Shown here: in pieces, positions 41,522 to 51,128 of the stretch
Layout: each line of letters begins with the position of its first letter
Position numbering within the stretch: the stretch's first letter is position 1
Source: Rhodoferax sp.
GTDB lineage: Bacteria; Pseudomonadota; Gammaproteobacteria; Burkholderiales; Burkholderiaceae_C
Length of the DNA: 64,000 nt
Assembly: GCA_013791765.1 (NCBI GenBank)
Contig: VMTC01000074.1
Location: 1-64,000 of the forward strand
Direction: 5' to 3'
The notes under the pieces: model-generated
What the model was told of the DNA's origin: nothing
The model's input: only the letters and a program-made list of their open reading frames with translations
Database searches by the model: none
Translations under genes and position numbers: made by a program

Positions 41522-43072
41522 TCAGGCGCCAGCGACTTCGATGCCCTTGAATTCGCCGGTTGCAATGCGCTTTTGCCACTCGGCCGGGCCGGTGATGTGG
41601 GCGCTGGTGCCGCCGGCATCGACCGCCACCGTGACCGGCATGTCGACCACGTCGAATTCATAAATGGCTTCCATGCCGAGGTCGGCAAAGCCCACCACCG
41701 TGGCGGTCTTGATCGCCTTGGACACCAGGTAGGCGGCGCCGCCGACGGCCATCAGGTAGGCGCTCTTGTGTTTCTTGATGGCTTCAATCGCGACCGGGCC
41801 GCGCTCGGCTTTGCCAATCATGGCGATCAAGCCCGTTTCAGCCAGCATCATCTCGGTGAAATCGTCCATGCGGGTGGCGGTGGTCGGGCCGGCCGGGCCG
41901 ACCGCTTCGCCCTTGATCGGGTCGACTGGGCCCACGTAGTAAATCACGCGGTTGGTGAAATCGACTGGCAGCTTCTCGCCCTTGGCCAGCATGTCCTTGA
42001 TGCGCTTGTGCGCGGCGTCGCGGCCGGTCAGCATCTTGCCGTTGAGTAGGAGCGTGTCGCCGGGCTTCCAGCTCGCCACTTCCTCTTTGGTCAGGGTGTT
42101 GAGATCGACCTTCTTGCTCTTGACGTAGTCAGGTGCCCACTGCACATCGGGCCAAGTATCCAGTGCGGGGGGTGTCAGGTAGACCGGGCCGCTGCCGTCC
42201 ATCACAAAGTGCGCGTGGCGCATGGCGGCGCAATTCGGGATCATGGCGATCGGTTTGCCGGCGGCGTGGGTGGGGTACATCTTGATCTTCACGTCCAGCA
42301 CGGTGGTGAGTCCGCCCAGGCCTTGCGCGCCGATACCTAAAGCGTTGACTTTTTCCAGTAGTTCAATACGCAGCGCTTCGGTTTTGCTGAGCGCTTGCCC
42401 GCTGGCGGCCTTGGCCTGCAGCTCGTGCATGTCCAGGTTGTCCATCAGGCTCTCTTTGGCCATCACCATCGCTTTTTCTGCCGTGCCACCAATGCCGATG
42501 CCCAGAATGCCGGGTGGGCACCAGCCCGCGCCCATGGTCGGCACGGTTTTGAGCACCCAATCGACCACCGAATCATTGGGGTTGAGCATGTACATCTTGC
42601 TCTTGTTCTCGCTGCCGCCGCCTTTGGCCGCGACCGTCACCTCGAGCTTGTCGCCAGGTACGATCTCGGTAAAGATCACTGCGGGCGTGTTGTCTTTGGT
42701 GTTCTTGCGCGCAAACTGCGGGTCCGCCACCACACTGGCGCGCAGCGGGTTATCGGGGTTGGTGTAGGCGCGGCGCACGCCTTCGTTGATGGCATCAATC
42801 AGGCTGCCGGTGAACTCGCCCCAGCGCACATCCATGCCCACTTTCAAAAACACGTTGACGATGCCGGTGTCCTGGCAGATCGGGCGGTGGCCTTCAGCCG
42901 ACATCTTGCTGTTGGTCAAAATTTGCGCCATGGCGTCTTTGGCCGCCGGGCTTTGTTCACGCTCATAAGCGCGCGCCAGGTGCGTGATGAAGTCGGCCGG
43001 GTGGTAGAAGCTGATGTACTGCAGGGCAGCGGCGACGGATTCAATCAGGTCAGTCTGGCGGATGGTACTCAT
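41522..43072 (-). CDS. Class I fumarate hydratase ([4Fe-4S])
   Basis: A 516-residue class I fumarase/tartrate dehydratase-type enzyme. Cluster cysteines appear in PICQDTGIVNVFLKVG, AGWCPPGILGIGIGG and IPNCAAMRHAHFV. The N-terminal alpha and C-terminal beta parts are fused, as in FumA/FumB. It interconverts fumarate and malate in the TCA cycle; oxygen-labile cluster. It starts one base after the murI stop in the same direction, though they are functionally unrelated. Confidence 0.93.
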   Translation of the reverse strand: MSTIRQTDLIESVAAALQYISFYHPADFITHLARAYEREQSPAAKDAMAQILTNSKMSAEGHRPICQDTGIVNVFLKVGMDVRWGEFTGSLIDAINEGVRRAYTNPDNPLRASVVADPQFARKNTKDNTPAVIFTEIVPGDKLEVTVAAKGGGSENKSKMYMLNPNDSVVDWVLKTVPTMGAGWCPPGILGIGIGGTAEKAMVMAKESLMDNLDMHELQAKAASGQALSKTEALRIELLEKVNALGIGAQGLGGLTTVLDVKIKMYPTHAAGKPIAMIPNCAAMRHAHFVMDGSGPVYLTPPALDTWPDVQWAPDYVKSKKVDLNTLTKEEVASWKPGDTLLLNGKMLTGRDAAHKRIKDMLAKGEKLPVDFTNRVIYYVGPVDPIKGEAVGPAGPTTATRMDDFTEMMLAETGLIAMIGKAERGPVAIEAIKKHKSAYLMAVGGAAYLVSKAIKTATVVGFADLGMEAIYEFDVVDMPVTVAVDAGGTSAHITGPAEWQKRIATGEFKGIEVAGA

Positions 43073-43198
43073 GATGCGATGAAACCTCAGGTAGTTGAAG
43101 GAAATGTGACGCGGCGCTGCACTTGGGCCGACAAATCAATTAAGTTTAACCAGCCAGGCGCGACGCCAATTTGACCGAGCGCATAGCAATCGACAATA

Positions 43199-43561
43199 TC
43201 AATTGTGAGTGCTGGAGGGTGATGTGGGCTGAGTTGCCGGGGCTGCTTCAGGCAGCGGCGCCACCGATGGCAGCCCTAAATGCAAAGCTGCCTTGGTCAA
43301 CAGGTGCGCCGAGACCGGTGCGGTGATGAACAAGAAGAACGTGACCAGGATTTCATGCAGGCTCAGGCCCGCGCCTGTCACGCTGAAGAAAACCGAAGAG
43401 GCAACCAGCAGGCAACCGACTCCCAAGGTGGTCGCCTTGGTTGGGCCGTGCAGGCGTGTGTAAATGTCCTTGAAGCGCACCAGACTGAGCGAGCCGACAA
43501 AAGTAAAACCGGCGCCAATCAGCACCAACAGAGATAACAGGACTTCGGTCGTGGTGTTCAT
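43199..43561 (-). CDS. mrpG: Mrp/Pha Na+(K+)/H+ antiporter subunit G
   Basis: A 120-residue membrane protein with three hydrophobic helices: VLLSLLVLIGAGFTFVGSL, KATTLGVGCLLVASSV and ILVTFFLFITAPVSAHL, matching MrpG/PhaG. It is the last subunit of the multi-subunit antiporter; the start overlaps mrpF by 4 bases. Confidence 0.9.
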   Translation of the reverse strand: MNTTTEVLLSLLVLIGAGFTFVGSLSLVRFKDIYTRLHGPTKATTLGVGCLLVASSVFFSVTGAGLSLHEILVTFFLFITAPVSAHLLTKAALHLGLPSVAPLPEAAPATQPTSPSSTHN

Positions 43562-43827
43562 TCGATGATGTCTCCGCGCAGCAGATACTTTGACAGCGCC
43601 ACCGTGCCCACAAAGCCCATCAAGGCGATGAGCAACGCGGCTTCAAAATAAAGCGGACTGGCCAGATGGATGCCGAGCAGCACCAGCATGGCGATGGCAT
43701 TGATGTAGAGCGTGTCAAGCGCCAGAATGCGGTCCACCGCGCTCGGCCCCCGAAACAGCCTGAAGAAGCTCAAGGCGAAGGCAGCGGTGACCAAAGTGAA
43801 AGCGATGGAGAGGGCGGTATTCAGCAT
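43558..43827 (-). CDS. mrpF: Mrp/Pha antiporter subunit F
   Basis: An 89-residue protein with three membrane helices. RLFRGPSAVDRILALDTL is the MrpF signature, including the conserved aspartate. It overlaps mrpE and mrpG, as expected for translational coupling in a fixed-stoichiometry complex. Confidence 0.92.
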   Translation of the reverse strand: MLNTALSIAFTLVTAAFALSFFRLFRGPSAVDRILALDTLYINAIAMLVLLGIHLASPLYFEAALLIALMGFVGTVALSKYLLRGDIIE

Positions 43828-44309
43828 TCAAAAATCTCCTTCAGCGGTGCTTCAAAACGCGTCTTGATGGTGTCGATCAGTGCCTGCGGGTCGGTGCAAT
43901 CAAGTGCGTGCACCAGCAAAAACCGCCGGTCTTCGGACAGGCGGGCCGACACGGTGCCCGGTGTCAGACAGGTGGTGTTGGCCAGCAAGCTGATCGCCAA
44001 CTCATTGCGCAGGTCCAGTGGCACCTGCACAAAGACCGGATTCAGCGCGCGCGGGCCTACCAGCACGAGGCGTGCGACGGTGAGATTGGCGATCAGCACA
44101 TCGTAGAGAAAGAAACGCAAAAAACGCAGCATGCTAAAGGGGCGGCTCAGGCGCACGCGCTCGGGCCAGAATGCCAGGGTAAACAGGGGAATAGCCCAGC
44201 CCAGCAACAGGCCGAGAACAAGTTGGCCGACGGATGCGCTGTTGTTGAGCAGTAGCCAAATCAGCGCCAGCACCGGTGTCAGCAGCGGGTGGGGTAACCA
44301 GCGTTTCAT
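43821..44309 (-). CDS. mrpE: Mrp/Pha antiporter subunit E
   Basis: A 162-residue MrpE: N-terminal helices (TPVLALIWLLLNNSASVGQLVLGLLLGWAI region), then a soluble part with VPLDLRNELAISLLANTTCLTPGT and LLVHALDCTDP. MrpE is needed for assembly and activity in the antiporter. Confidence 0.92.
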   Translation of the reverse strand: MKRWLPHPLLTPVLALIWLLLNNSASVGQLVLGLLLGWAIPLFTLAFWPERVRLSRPFSMLRFLRFFLYDVLIANLTVARLVLVGPRALNPVFVQVPLDLRNELAISLLANTTCLTPGTVSARLSEDRRFLLVHALDCTDPQALIDTIKTRFEAPLKEIFEC

Positions 44310-45841
44310 CGTGTACTCCCTAAAACCGCGTTGATGTAAACGGACGGATCAGCCAGTTGCAGCGCTGTGGCGCGGGCAAAGTCCACTGCCGGCCCGGCGC
44401 CCAAGGTGAGCGCAAGAATCAAGCCCAGCAAGCCGCCGATGGCGAAAAACTCGTACGGGGCAAACAGCGATGCCCGCTGCCCTGGCAGCTGGGGCGTTGC
44501 CGATGACGGTTTGACGCTGTTGAAAAAAACGTGGCTGCCAGCCCGGGCCAGTGCAACGACGATGCCCAGCGCTGAAATCAGGAGGATGGCCCAAACCCAG
44601 GGGTGCCCGGGTGCTGCTTGCAGAATCAGGAACTTGCCGACAAAGCCCGACAGCGGTGGCAGGCCGGTCGCGGCCACAGCGGCCACAAAGAACACCCCGC
44701 CCCACAGCGCGTAGTGGGGCATATCGGCATCGGGTTTAAAGGAATCGCCGCTGGCAGTTCGGCGACGCTTGATGGCGTCGCTCAATAAAAACATCAGCGC
44801 GGCGGCGAAGGTGCTGTGGGGCAGGTAGTACAGGCCGGCGGCGATACCGTTCGTTCCCAGAGCAATGGCAGCCAGCAGGGTGCCCACCGAGGCCAGTACC
44901 AGGTAGGCGGCGAGTCGTCCCATGGTTTCTGCGGCCAAGGCCCCCAGCATGCCAACGACCAACGTAGCGAGTGCCAGTGGCATCAGCCAGGGTTCAAACA
45001 GACCGGCCAGATCGCCCGCCGCGCTGCCAAACAACAGGGTGTGGGTGCGCAAAATGGCGTAAATGCCCATCTTGGTCATGACGGCAAACAGCGCTGCCAC
45101 GGGTGCCGAGGTGCCCGCGTACGCATTGGGCAACCACAGATGCAAAGGCAGCAGCGCCGCCTTCAGACCAAACACCAGCAGCAGCAATAGGCCGCCGGCG
45201 CGCGCCAACCCCAGGTTGTCCAGGGGCAGGCTCGCTGCCTTGGCGGCCAGGTCGGCCAGATTGAGGCTGCCCATGGCGCTGTAGATCAAACCGGCTGCAA
45301 AGAGAAACACGGTGGAGCCCAGCAGGTTCATCACCACGTAATGCAGACCGGCGCGGGTGCGCGCTGGCCCGCCGCCATGCAGGGCCAGACCATAAGAGGC
45401 AATCAGCAATATCTCGAAAAACACGAACAGGTTGAACAAGTCACCGGTCAGGAAAGCGCCCGCCAAACCGAACAACTGCATCTGAAACAGCACATGAAAA
45501 TGTCGCCCCTGGCGGTCGGTGCCGCCGCCGGCGTAAATGACGGCGCATAACGCCAACAACGAGGTGATCAGCACCATCCAGGCGGCCAGCCGGTCGGCGA
45601 CCAGCACAATGCCCCAAGGAGCTGGCCAATCGCCCAAGCGGTAAGTCAATAATGTGTCGTCGGCCACGGCGATCAGCAGGGCCAGTGCAAAGCCGATCTG
45701 GATCAGACCGACCAGCACAGCGAGGCCGCGCTGCAGAGTCAAGGATTGGTCACGCAGCATCAGCAGCAAGACGCCCGCCACGAATGGCACCAGTACCGGC
45801 GCGATCACCAGGTGGCCGGAAAAAGCCAGGCTGGTCGTCAT
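44306..45841 (-). CDS. mrpD: Mrp/Pha antiporter subunit D
   Basis: A 511-residue, 14-helix protein of the complex I NuoL/M/N family. FVFFEILLIASYGL contains the conserved membrane glutamate, and LPLHLWLPNAYAGTSAPVAALF and THTLLFGS regions contain key lysine and histidine residues of the proton path. With MrpA it forms the ion-translocating core. Confidence 0.93.
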   Translation of the reverse strand: MTTSLAFSGHLVIAPVLVPFVAGVLLLMLRDQSLTLQRGLAVLVGLIQIGFALALLIAVADDTLLTYRLGDWPAPWGIVLVADRLAAWMVLITSLLALCAVIYAGGGTDRQGRHFHVLFQMQLFGLAGAFLTGDLFNLFVFFEILLIASYGLALHGGGPARTRAGLHYVVMNLLGSTVFLFAAGLIYSAMGSLNLADLAAKAASLPLDNLGLARAGGLLLLLVFGLKAALLPLHLWLPNAYAGTSAPVAALFAVMTKMGIYAILRTHTLLFGSAAGDLAGLFEPWLMPLALATLVVGMLGALAAETMGRLAAYLVLASVGTLLAAIALGTNGIAAGLYYLPHSTFAAALMFLLSDAIKRRRTASGDSFKPDADMPHYALWGGVFFVAAVAATGLPPLSGFVGKFLILQAAPGHPWVWAILLISALGIVVALARAGSHVFFNSVKPSSATPQLPGQRASLFAPYEFFAIGGLLGLILALTLGAGPAVDFARATALQLADPSVYINAVLGSTR

Positions 45842-46173
45842 GCCTGACTCCCGCCGTCACGACCATCGACATGGTCGTTGCCGAGCTCGGCGCGTGCGCG
45901 CAGGCTGAGCATGATGACAAAAGCCGTCATGGCAAAGCCAATGACGATGGCGGTGAGCACCAGCGCCTGCGGCAAGGGGTCAGCATGACCGCTGGCAAGG
46001 CCAATCACCGGGGGCTGGCCAATGACCAGCCGACCGGTGGCAAATAGAAACAGGTTCACGCCATAAGACAGCAGGGTCAGCCCCAGCACCACCGGGAAGG
46101 TGCGCGCGCGCAGCACCAGATAGACGCCGCAACCGGTCAACACGCCAATGGACAAGGCAATCAGAATTTCCAT
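45838..46173 (-). CDS. mrpC: Mrp/Pha antiporter subunit C
   Basis: A 111-residue NuoK-like protein with three helices: GVLTGCGVYLVLRARTFPVV, GLTLLSYGVNLFLFATG and LVLTAIVIGFAMTAFVIMLSL. It overlaps mrpD by 4 bases and adjoins mrpA by one base. Confidence 0.92.
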   Translation of the reverse strand: MEILIALSIGVLTGCGVYLVLRARTFPVVLGLTLLSYGVNLFLFATGRLVIGQPPVIGLASGHADPLPQALVLTAIVIGFAMTAFVIMLSLRARAELGNDHVDGRDGGSQA

Positions 46174-48968
46174 CAGTTGGGTACCTTGTCATGGCTGGCG
46201 CGGTGTGCCAGGCCCAGATTGATCAGGATCAACAGCGTGGCACCGACCACGACCAGGTAGACGCCCAGGTCAAACGCCATCGCGGAGGCGAGCTCAAACT
46301 CCCCCACCCAGGGCAGCGTGAAGTGACCAAAAGCAGAGGTCAGGAAGGGGCGGCCAAACAGCCAGCTGCCCAGGCCCGTGAGCAAGGCCGCGCTGAGCCC
46401 CAGCGCTAGCCAGGGGTGGGTTTGGGCAGGCAAGCGGGCCTGGGTCCATGTGACGCCGTTGGCCAGGTACTGCATGATCAGCGCAATGGCCGTGATGAGA
46501 CCGGCAATGAAGCCGCCACCCGGCAGGTTGTGGCCCCGCAGGAAAATAAAGACCGAGACCAGCAACGCCAGCGGCAACAGCAAGCGGGCAAAGGTGGCCA
46601 TGATCACCGGGTGCAGGTCGGCATCCCAGGCGCGACCCTGCGCATCATGGCTGGGGTTTGGTAAGCGCAGGTTGTCCAGCAGCGCAAAAATACCCAGCGC
46701 CGCCACCGCCAGCACGGTGATTTCGCCAAAGGTGTCAAAGCCACGAAAGTCGACCAGGATGACGTTCACCACATTGTGGCCGCCACCACCGGGTACGCTG
46801 TTGGCAAGGAAGAAATCAGCGATGGTCTCACCCGAGCGGGTTAGTACGGCCCAGGCCATCGCCGCAGCGCCAACGCCAGCCAGCACCGCAATTGCACCGT
46901 CGCGCCAACGTTGGCTGTTCCCTGACTCGGTTGGCGTGACGGCCGGCAAAAAGTAAAGCGCCAGCAGCAGGAGAATGACGGTGACGACTTCAACTGACAG
47001 TTGCGTCAGGGCTAGATCCGGCGCTGAAAATTTAACGAAGATAAGCGCCACCACGAGCCCAATGGCACCGGTCAAAATCAAGGCGGTGAGCCGCTGGCGA
47101 TGCAGCACGGTGGCAGCCAAAGCCGCCAGCACCAAGGCCAACGCAGCCGTCAGGCTGACGCCGTCGACCGGCAGCAAGGGGCGTGAGCCAGTCAAGGGCG
47201 ACGGAGCCAAGGCCAGCCCCGTCGCGCCGAGCACCAGCGTGCACAGTATCAGCAGCATTGCCTGGCGCTGCAGCGAGCCGTTGTCCAGCCAATGAGTGAC
47301 GCGCCGGGCAAAGGCCAGGGTGCCATCAAACAGGAAATCAAAGACGGCGCGGCCGTCAAGCCGTGCCGCCAGTTTGTCATGCAGGGCAAAAAGCGAGTGG
47401 CGACGCCAGTACAAAAGAACACCGCCGAGCAAGGCGATCACGCTCATCCACAAGGCCGGGCTGACGCCGTGCCAGATCGCCAGGTCATGCTCAGGCAGCG
47501 GTCCTTGCAGCACGGCGCCGGCCGCAGCGGCCAGGATCGGCTCAACGGTCTGGGCCGGGAATATGCCCACCAACAGCACCAGCACCACCAAAATCTCGAC
47601 TGGCACCTTCATCCAGCGCGGCGGCTCGTGCGGGGTTTTGGGCAGATTGATTGGCTTACCGTTAAAGAATACGTCATGAATAAAGCGCAATGAGTAAGCC
47701 ACGGCAAAAATACCGGCAATGGTGACCACGGCGGGCAGCAACCAGCTAAAACGCATTTGGCCGCCGGCGGTGACCGCCTCGGCAAAAAACATTTCTTTGG
47801 AGAGAAAGCCATTCGCCAGTGGCACGCCTGCCATGGCCGCGCTAGCCACCATGGCCAAGGTGGCTGTGTGTGGCATGTAGTGCCACAGGCCGTTGATGCG
47901 GCGCATGTCACGCGTGCCGCATTCATGGTCGATGATGCCGGCGGCCATGAACAGCCCGGCCTTGAAAATTGCGTGGTTGATGATGTGAAACACACCGGCA
48001 ACTGCCGCCAGTGGCGTCCCAATGCCAAACAAGGTGGTAATCAGCCCCAGATGGCTGATGGTGGAATAGGCCAGCAGGCCTTTGAGGTCGTGCTTGAACA
48101 GCGCAAACACGGCGCCCAGCAGAAAAGTTGTCAGCCCAATGCCGCCCACCCACCAGGTCCAGGCGTCGGTGCCCGAGAGTGCCGGGAACAACCGCGCCAA
48201 CAGAAAAACACCGGCCTTCACCATGGTGGCCGAATGCAGGTAGGCCGACACCGGGGTGGGTGCGGCCATGGCGTTGGGCAGCCAGAAATGAAAGGGAAAC
48301 TGCGCCGACTTGGTAAAAACACCGAGCAGGATCAACAGCAGTGTGGGCAGGTAAAGCGGGTGCGCCCGCACCAGGTCACCACTGGCCAGCACCACGGAGA
48401 GCTCGTAACTTCCCACCATCTCGCCCAGCAGCAAAAAGCCCGCCAGCAGCGCCATGCCACCGGCGCCGGTGATGGTCAAAGCCATCAGCGCACCGCTGCG
48501 GGCGTCTTCACGCTGGCGCCAATAGGCAATCAGCAGAAAAGACGAAAGGCTGGTGAGCTCCCAGAAAATCAGCAACTGGATGAGGTTCTCTGACAGCACG
48601 ACGCCGAGCATGGAGCCCATGAAGAGCAGCAAATAGGCGTAAAGCCGACTTAGACTGTCGCGCTTTGACAGGTAATAGTGGGCGTACAGAATGACAAGCA
48701 GGCCGATCAGCAGGATCAGCAGCACAAACAGCAGGCCCAGCCCGTCCATGCGAAAAGCCAGGTCGAGCCCGGCACTGGGGATCCAGCTCAGGCGCTCAAT
48801 GGTGGTTTTGCCAGCCAGGCTTTGCGCCATCAGTGGTAGCAACAACAACAGCGCCGCCACGGTCACCGCCGCAGCGCTCCAGGCCGAAACAGTGCGCCCG
48901 TAACGCCCCAACCGGGCAACTAGCGCTGCACCAAAAAATGGCAAAAGAATAGCCAAAAACAAATTCAT
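46173..48968 (-). CDS. mrpA: Mrp/Pha antiporter subunit A fused to B (PhaAB type)
   Basis: A 931-residue protein. Residues about 1-500 form the NuoL-like core ([54 protein letters not shown]). A MrpA C-terminal/MbhD-E-like region follows ([36 protein letters not shown]). The last 140 residues match MrpB ([19 protein letters not shown]), which is separate in Bacillus but fused in group 2 (Pha-like) systems. The complex exchanges cytoplasmic Na+ or K+ for protons, for pH and salt homeostasis. It is the first gene of the operon; its promoter would lie in 48969-49300. Confidence 0.93.
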   Translation of the reverse strand: MNLFLAILLPFFGAALVARLGRYGRTVSAWSAAAVTVAALLLLLPLMAQSLAGKTTIERLSWIPSAGLDLAFRMDGLGLLFVLLILLIGLLVILYAHYYLSKRDSLSRLYAYLLLFMGSMLGVVLSENLIQLLIFWELTSLSSFLLIAYWRQREDARSGALMALTITGAGGMALLAGFLLLGEMVGSYELSVVLASGDLVRAHPLYLPTLLLILLGVFTKSAQFPFHFWLPNAMAAPTPVSAYLHSATMVKAGVFLLARLFPALSGTDAWTWWVGGIGLTTFLLGAVFALFKHDLKGLLAYSTISHLGLITTLFGIGTPLAAVAGVFHIINHAIFKAGLFMAAGIIDHECGTRDMRRINGLWHYMPHTATLAMVASAAMAGVPLANGFLSKEMFFAEAVTAGGQMRFSWLLPAVVTIAGIFAVAYSLRFIHDVFFNGKPINLPKTPHEPPRWMKVPVEILVVLVLLVGIFPAQTVEPILAAAAGAVLQGPLPEHDLAIWHGVSPALWMSVIALLGGVLLYWRRHSLFALHDKLAARLDGRAVFDFLFDGTLAFARRVTHWLDNGSLQRQAMLLILCTLVLGATGLALAPSPLTGSRPLLPVDGVSLTAALALVLAALAATVLHRQRLTALILTGAIGLVVALIFVKFSAPDLALTQLSVEVVTVILLLLALYFLPAVTPTESGNSQRWRDGAIAVLAGVGAAAMAWAVLTRSGETIADFFLANSVPGGGGHNVVNVILVDFRGFDTFGEITVLAVAALGIFALLDNLRLPNPSHDAQGRAWDADLHPVIMATFARLLLPLALLVSVFIFLRGHNLPGGGFIAGLITAIALIMQYLANGVTWTQARLPAQTHPWLALGLSAALLTGLGSWLFGRPFLTSAFGHFTLPWVGEFELASAMAFDLGVYLVVVGATLLILINLGLAHRASHDKVPN

Positions 48969-49417
48969 GGTCTATTGTGCTGGATTTAAGCGATGGCTCT
49001 GCGGTTCAGTGGGATGACTCCATCAGCCGCCTTGGGGTTTTCGCAGGGCCGCTTGACCGCCAGGGTAAATCTATGATGTCGCCCGATAACCCTGGTTTAA
49101 CTTCAATAGCATCCCAAGCCCGCAAGCGGTCAAGGCGTTCTCTAAGAGACATGGGCATAGGCCAGCGCTGGTAGTGCCGAAGTGGTCTGCACAGAATTGC
49201 GATAAAAAGGCGAATGACGGCGCCAAGTTGACCGCAATAGCATTGGTGAGAGCTCGCGGTCGTTAGCGCCACAGCTGAGTGAGCGCGCTCGATAGCATGG
49301 TCTGGGCAATCGTCGGCGACATTGGTGAGCACAGTCATGTGCATCCCGTTTGAGAGAGTGAGTCACATTCGACGCTTGCCATGGCGCTGCCATTCATCGG
49401 CTATTTTGGAGGATGAC
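48969..49417. other. 449-bp region between mrpA and IS remnant
   Basis: No recognisable gene. Two small overlapping frames exist (48977-49174 forward; 49006-49344 reverse, the latter with a segment SLRERLDRLRAWDAIEVKPG), neither of which I can assign. They may be debris from mobile elements next to the IS110 remnant. The mrp operon promoter must lie in the left part. Confidence 0.4.
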
Positions 49418-50073
49418 ATGGCAGTTCGCAAGAGAGAAGACGACGTGTTTCCGAACGCTGCAGGCATTGATGAAGGTGGATCGAGCCACTGGGTGGCCGT
49501 ACCGACACGCTCCAGTCCTGAGTCAGTGCGCGAATTCGGTGCGATGACCGACGACCTCAACGCGATGGCAGACTGGTTGCTGGCGTGCGGTGTCGACACG
49601 GTGGCGCTGGAATCCACCGGCGTGTACTGGATCCCGGTGTTTGAAGTGCTGAAGCAGCGTGGGCTCAAAGTCTGGCTGGTTGATGCGCGCCAGATGAAGT
49701 ATGTGCCGGGTCGCAAAAACGACGTGCAAGACTGCCAGTGGCTGCAAAAGCTCATGAGCCTGGGCTTCTTGCGCGCGGCCTTTCGCCCGGATGCGCAGGT
49801 CTGCGAACTGCGCGCCGCCAGCCGCCAGCCGCCAGCGTGACATCCTACTCAAAGAACAGGCCAGTTGGGTGCAGCGCATGCAAAAGGTGCTGGTACAGAT
49901 GAACATCCAACTCACCGAAGTGCTCAGCGACGGCATGGGATTGAGCGGCGAGTTGATCATTCGTGACATCGTCACAGGCGAGCGAAACCCCAAAGCGCTG
50001 GCCCGGCACCGCCACAGCCGGGTCAAAGCCAGCACCGAGGACATCATCCAAGCCTTGACAGGCAACTGGCGCG
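49418..50073 (+). pseudogene. IS110-family transposase, frameshifted and truncated
   Basis: From ATG 49418 (after GGAGG) the frame encodes an IS110-type DEDD transposase N-terminus: NAAGIDEGGSSHWVAVP, DTVALESTGVYWIPVFEVL, and VDARQMKYVPGRKNDVQDCQWLQKL, containing the catalytic D, E, D, D residues. At 49820-49840 a 7-base unit (GCCGCCA) is repeated three times and the frame ends at TGA 49838-49840. Similarity resumes in another frame (RQRDILLKEQASWVQRMQKVL, then IIRDIVTGERNPKALARHRH and ALTGNWREEH) until about 50073, where the C-terminal half with its serine motif is missing. Confidence 0.85.
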
Positions 50074-50235
50074 AAGAACACCCTGCAGGTCAACTATGGG
50101 TTGCTGACCGACGATCGCGGCTGCCCGGTGGCGATCTCGGTGCACGAGGGAAACAACACATCGGACAGCACGACGTTCATGCCGCAGGGCACACGCCTGC
50201 GTGAGTAATTCGGCATCAAACGGATCGCACGCTGA
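50074..50235 (+). pseudogene. IS1634/IS4-type transposase fragment
   Basis: Right where IS110 similarity ends, another frame reads KNTLQVNYGLLTDDRGCPVA, then SVHEGNNTSDSTTFMPQ and RLRE-stop-FGIKRI, resembling the middle of IS1634-type DDE transposases. An in-frame TAA (50204-50206) and TGA (50233-50235) interrupt it, so only a dead fragment of about 54 codons remains. Family assignment is by pattern recognition. Confidence 0.65.
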
Positions 50236-50315
50236 TCCGCACCAGCGTTCATTGGCCGACCCAGACCGGGCCCAGAGGACAACAAAGTCCGCTTTTAGCA
50301 CTGGAGAGTAACCAT

Positions 50316-50340
50316 CCCCCGGCAAAGCCGAGGGCTTTTA
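50316..50340 (+). terminator. Possible hairpin terminator or IS end
   Basis: CCCCCGGC-AAA-GCCGAGGG followed by CTTTTA. A short GC-rich hairpin with a weak T-run, lying after the transposase debris and before the tetR promoter. Confidence 0.4.
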
Positions 50341-50427
50341 AATTGTGAGCTGCTCAAAGCGGCTAAGCAGCATTGGCAACGCGGCAACTCTTTGTGCCAC
50401 CTTCTCGGTGCGCACAAACGGGAGGAA

Positions 50428-50471
50428 TTGACATAATTTTAAGATTTTGTTAAAGTAGTAATCAATTACTA
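50428..50471 (+). promoter_or_regulatory. Sigma-70 promoter overlapping a TetR-type operator
   Basis: A consensus -35 TTGACA (50428-50433) is followed after 17 bases by TAAAGT (50451-50456). Overlapping the start region is the palindrome TAGTAAT-CA-ATTACTA (50456-50471) with perfect 7-base arms. Position, 27 bases upstream of the tetR start, suits autorepression that also controls the efflux operon. Confidence 0.65.
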
Positions 50472-50497
50472 TCTTCATATTTATTTGAGAAAAAACG

Positions 50498-51106
50498 ATG
50501 AATATTCCTACAAAACATCTGCCCGCCGAAGAAAGACGGGTTGTCACCGTTGAAGCCGTCATTGAGTTGGCCGGTTCGCAAAATCCGAGCGACATCACGA
50601 CTGCCGCCATCGCCAAGCACATGAATCTGACTCAAGGGTCTATTTTTCGTCACTTTCCAACCAAAGATGCCATTTGGCAGTCCGTCATGGAATGGGTCGC
50701 GGATCGGCTGCTAGCGCGGGTCGACAGCGCAGCAAAAGGCATCGACTCGCCATTAGCGGCGTTGCAGGCCATGTTCATGAGTCATGTCGATTTCGTGGTT
50801 GAACACCCCGGCGTGCCCCGGATGATGTTCGGTCAATTGCAAAACGCCGACGCCACGGCGGCCAAGTACGCGGTCCAAACGTTGACCCAACGGTACGCAG
50901 AGCGCATACGGGCTCGCATTGAGCACGGTAAGACGAGAGGCGAGATCACGTTGGAGGTGGACACCCACGCCGCAGCGACGCTGTTCGTCGGCACCATCCA
51001 GGGCCTGGTGATGCAGTCCATGCTCTGCGGCGACATCCAGCGCATGCGCATTGACGCGCCGGGTGTTTACGCAATTTTTCAACGTGGTTTAAGGAGTAAG
51101 CAATGA
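50498..51106 (+). CDS. TetR-family regulator of the ABC efflux operon
   Basis: A 202-residue TetR regulator. The HTH is at about 28-58 (DITTAAIAKHMNLTQGSIFRHFPTKD split across helix 2-3), and the C-terminal domain includes HAAATLFVGTIQGLVMQSM. It starts the efflux operon (22 bp before the TolC-like gene) and sits downstream of a promoter with a matching palindrome. YbiH/CecR, the regulator linked to the E. coli ybhFSR ABC exporter, has an equivalent arrangement, which supports a role in drug or toxin efflux control. Confidence 0.88.
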   Translation: MNIPTKHLPAEERRVVTVEAVIELAGSQNPSDITTAAIAKHMNLTQGSIFRHFPTKDAIWQSVMEWVADRLLARVDSAAKGIDSPLAALQAMFMSHVDFVVEHPGVPRMMFGQLQNADATAAKYAVQTLTQRYAERIRARIEHGKTRGEITLEVDTHAAATLFVGTIQGLVMQSMLCGDIQRMRIDAPGVYAIFQRGLRSKQ

Positions 51107-51128
51107 AGAAATTTCTGTTCACCCCAGG

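Noticed and set aside
49006..49344. Reverse frame beside the IS110 remnant as a real gene
   Set aside because: No recognisable domain or ribosome site, and it lies in mobile-element debris; reported only as part of an unassigned region.
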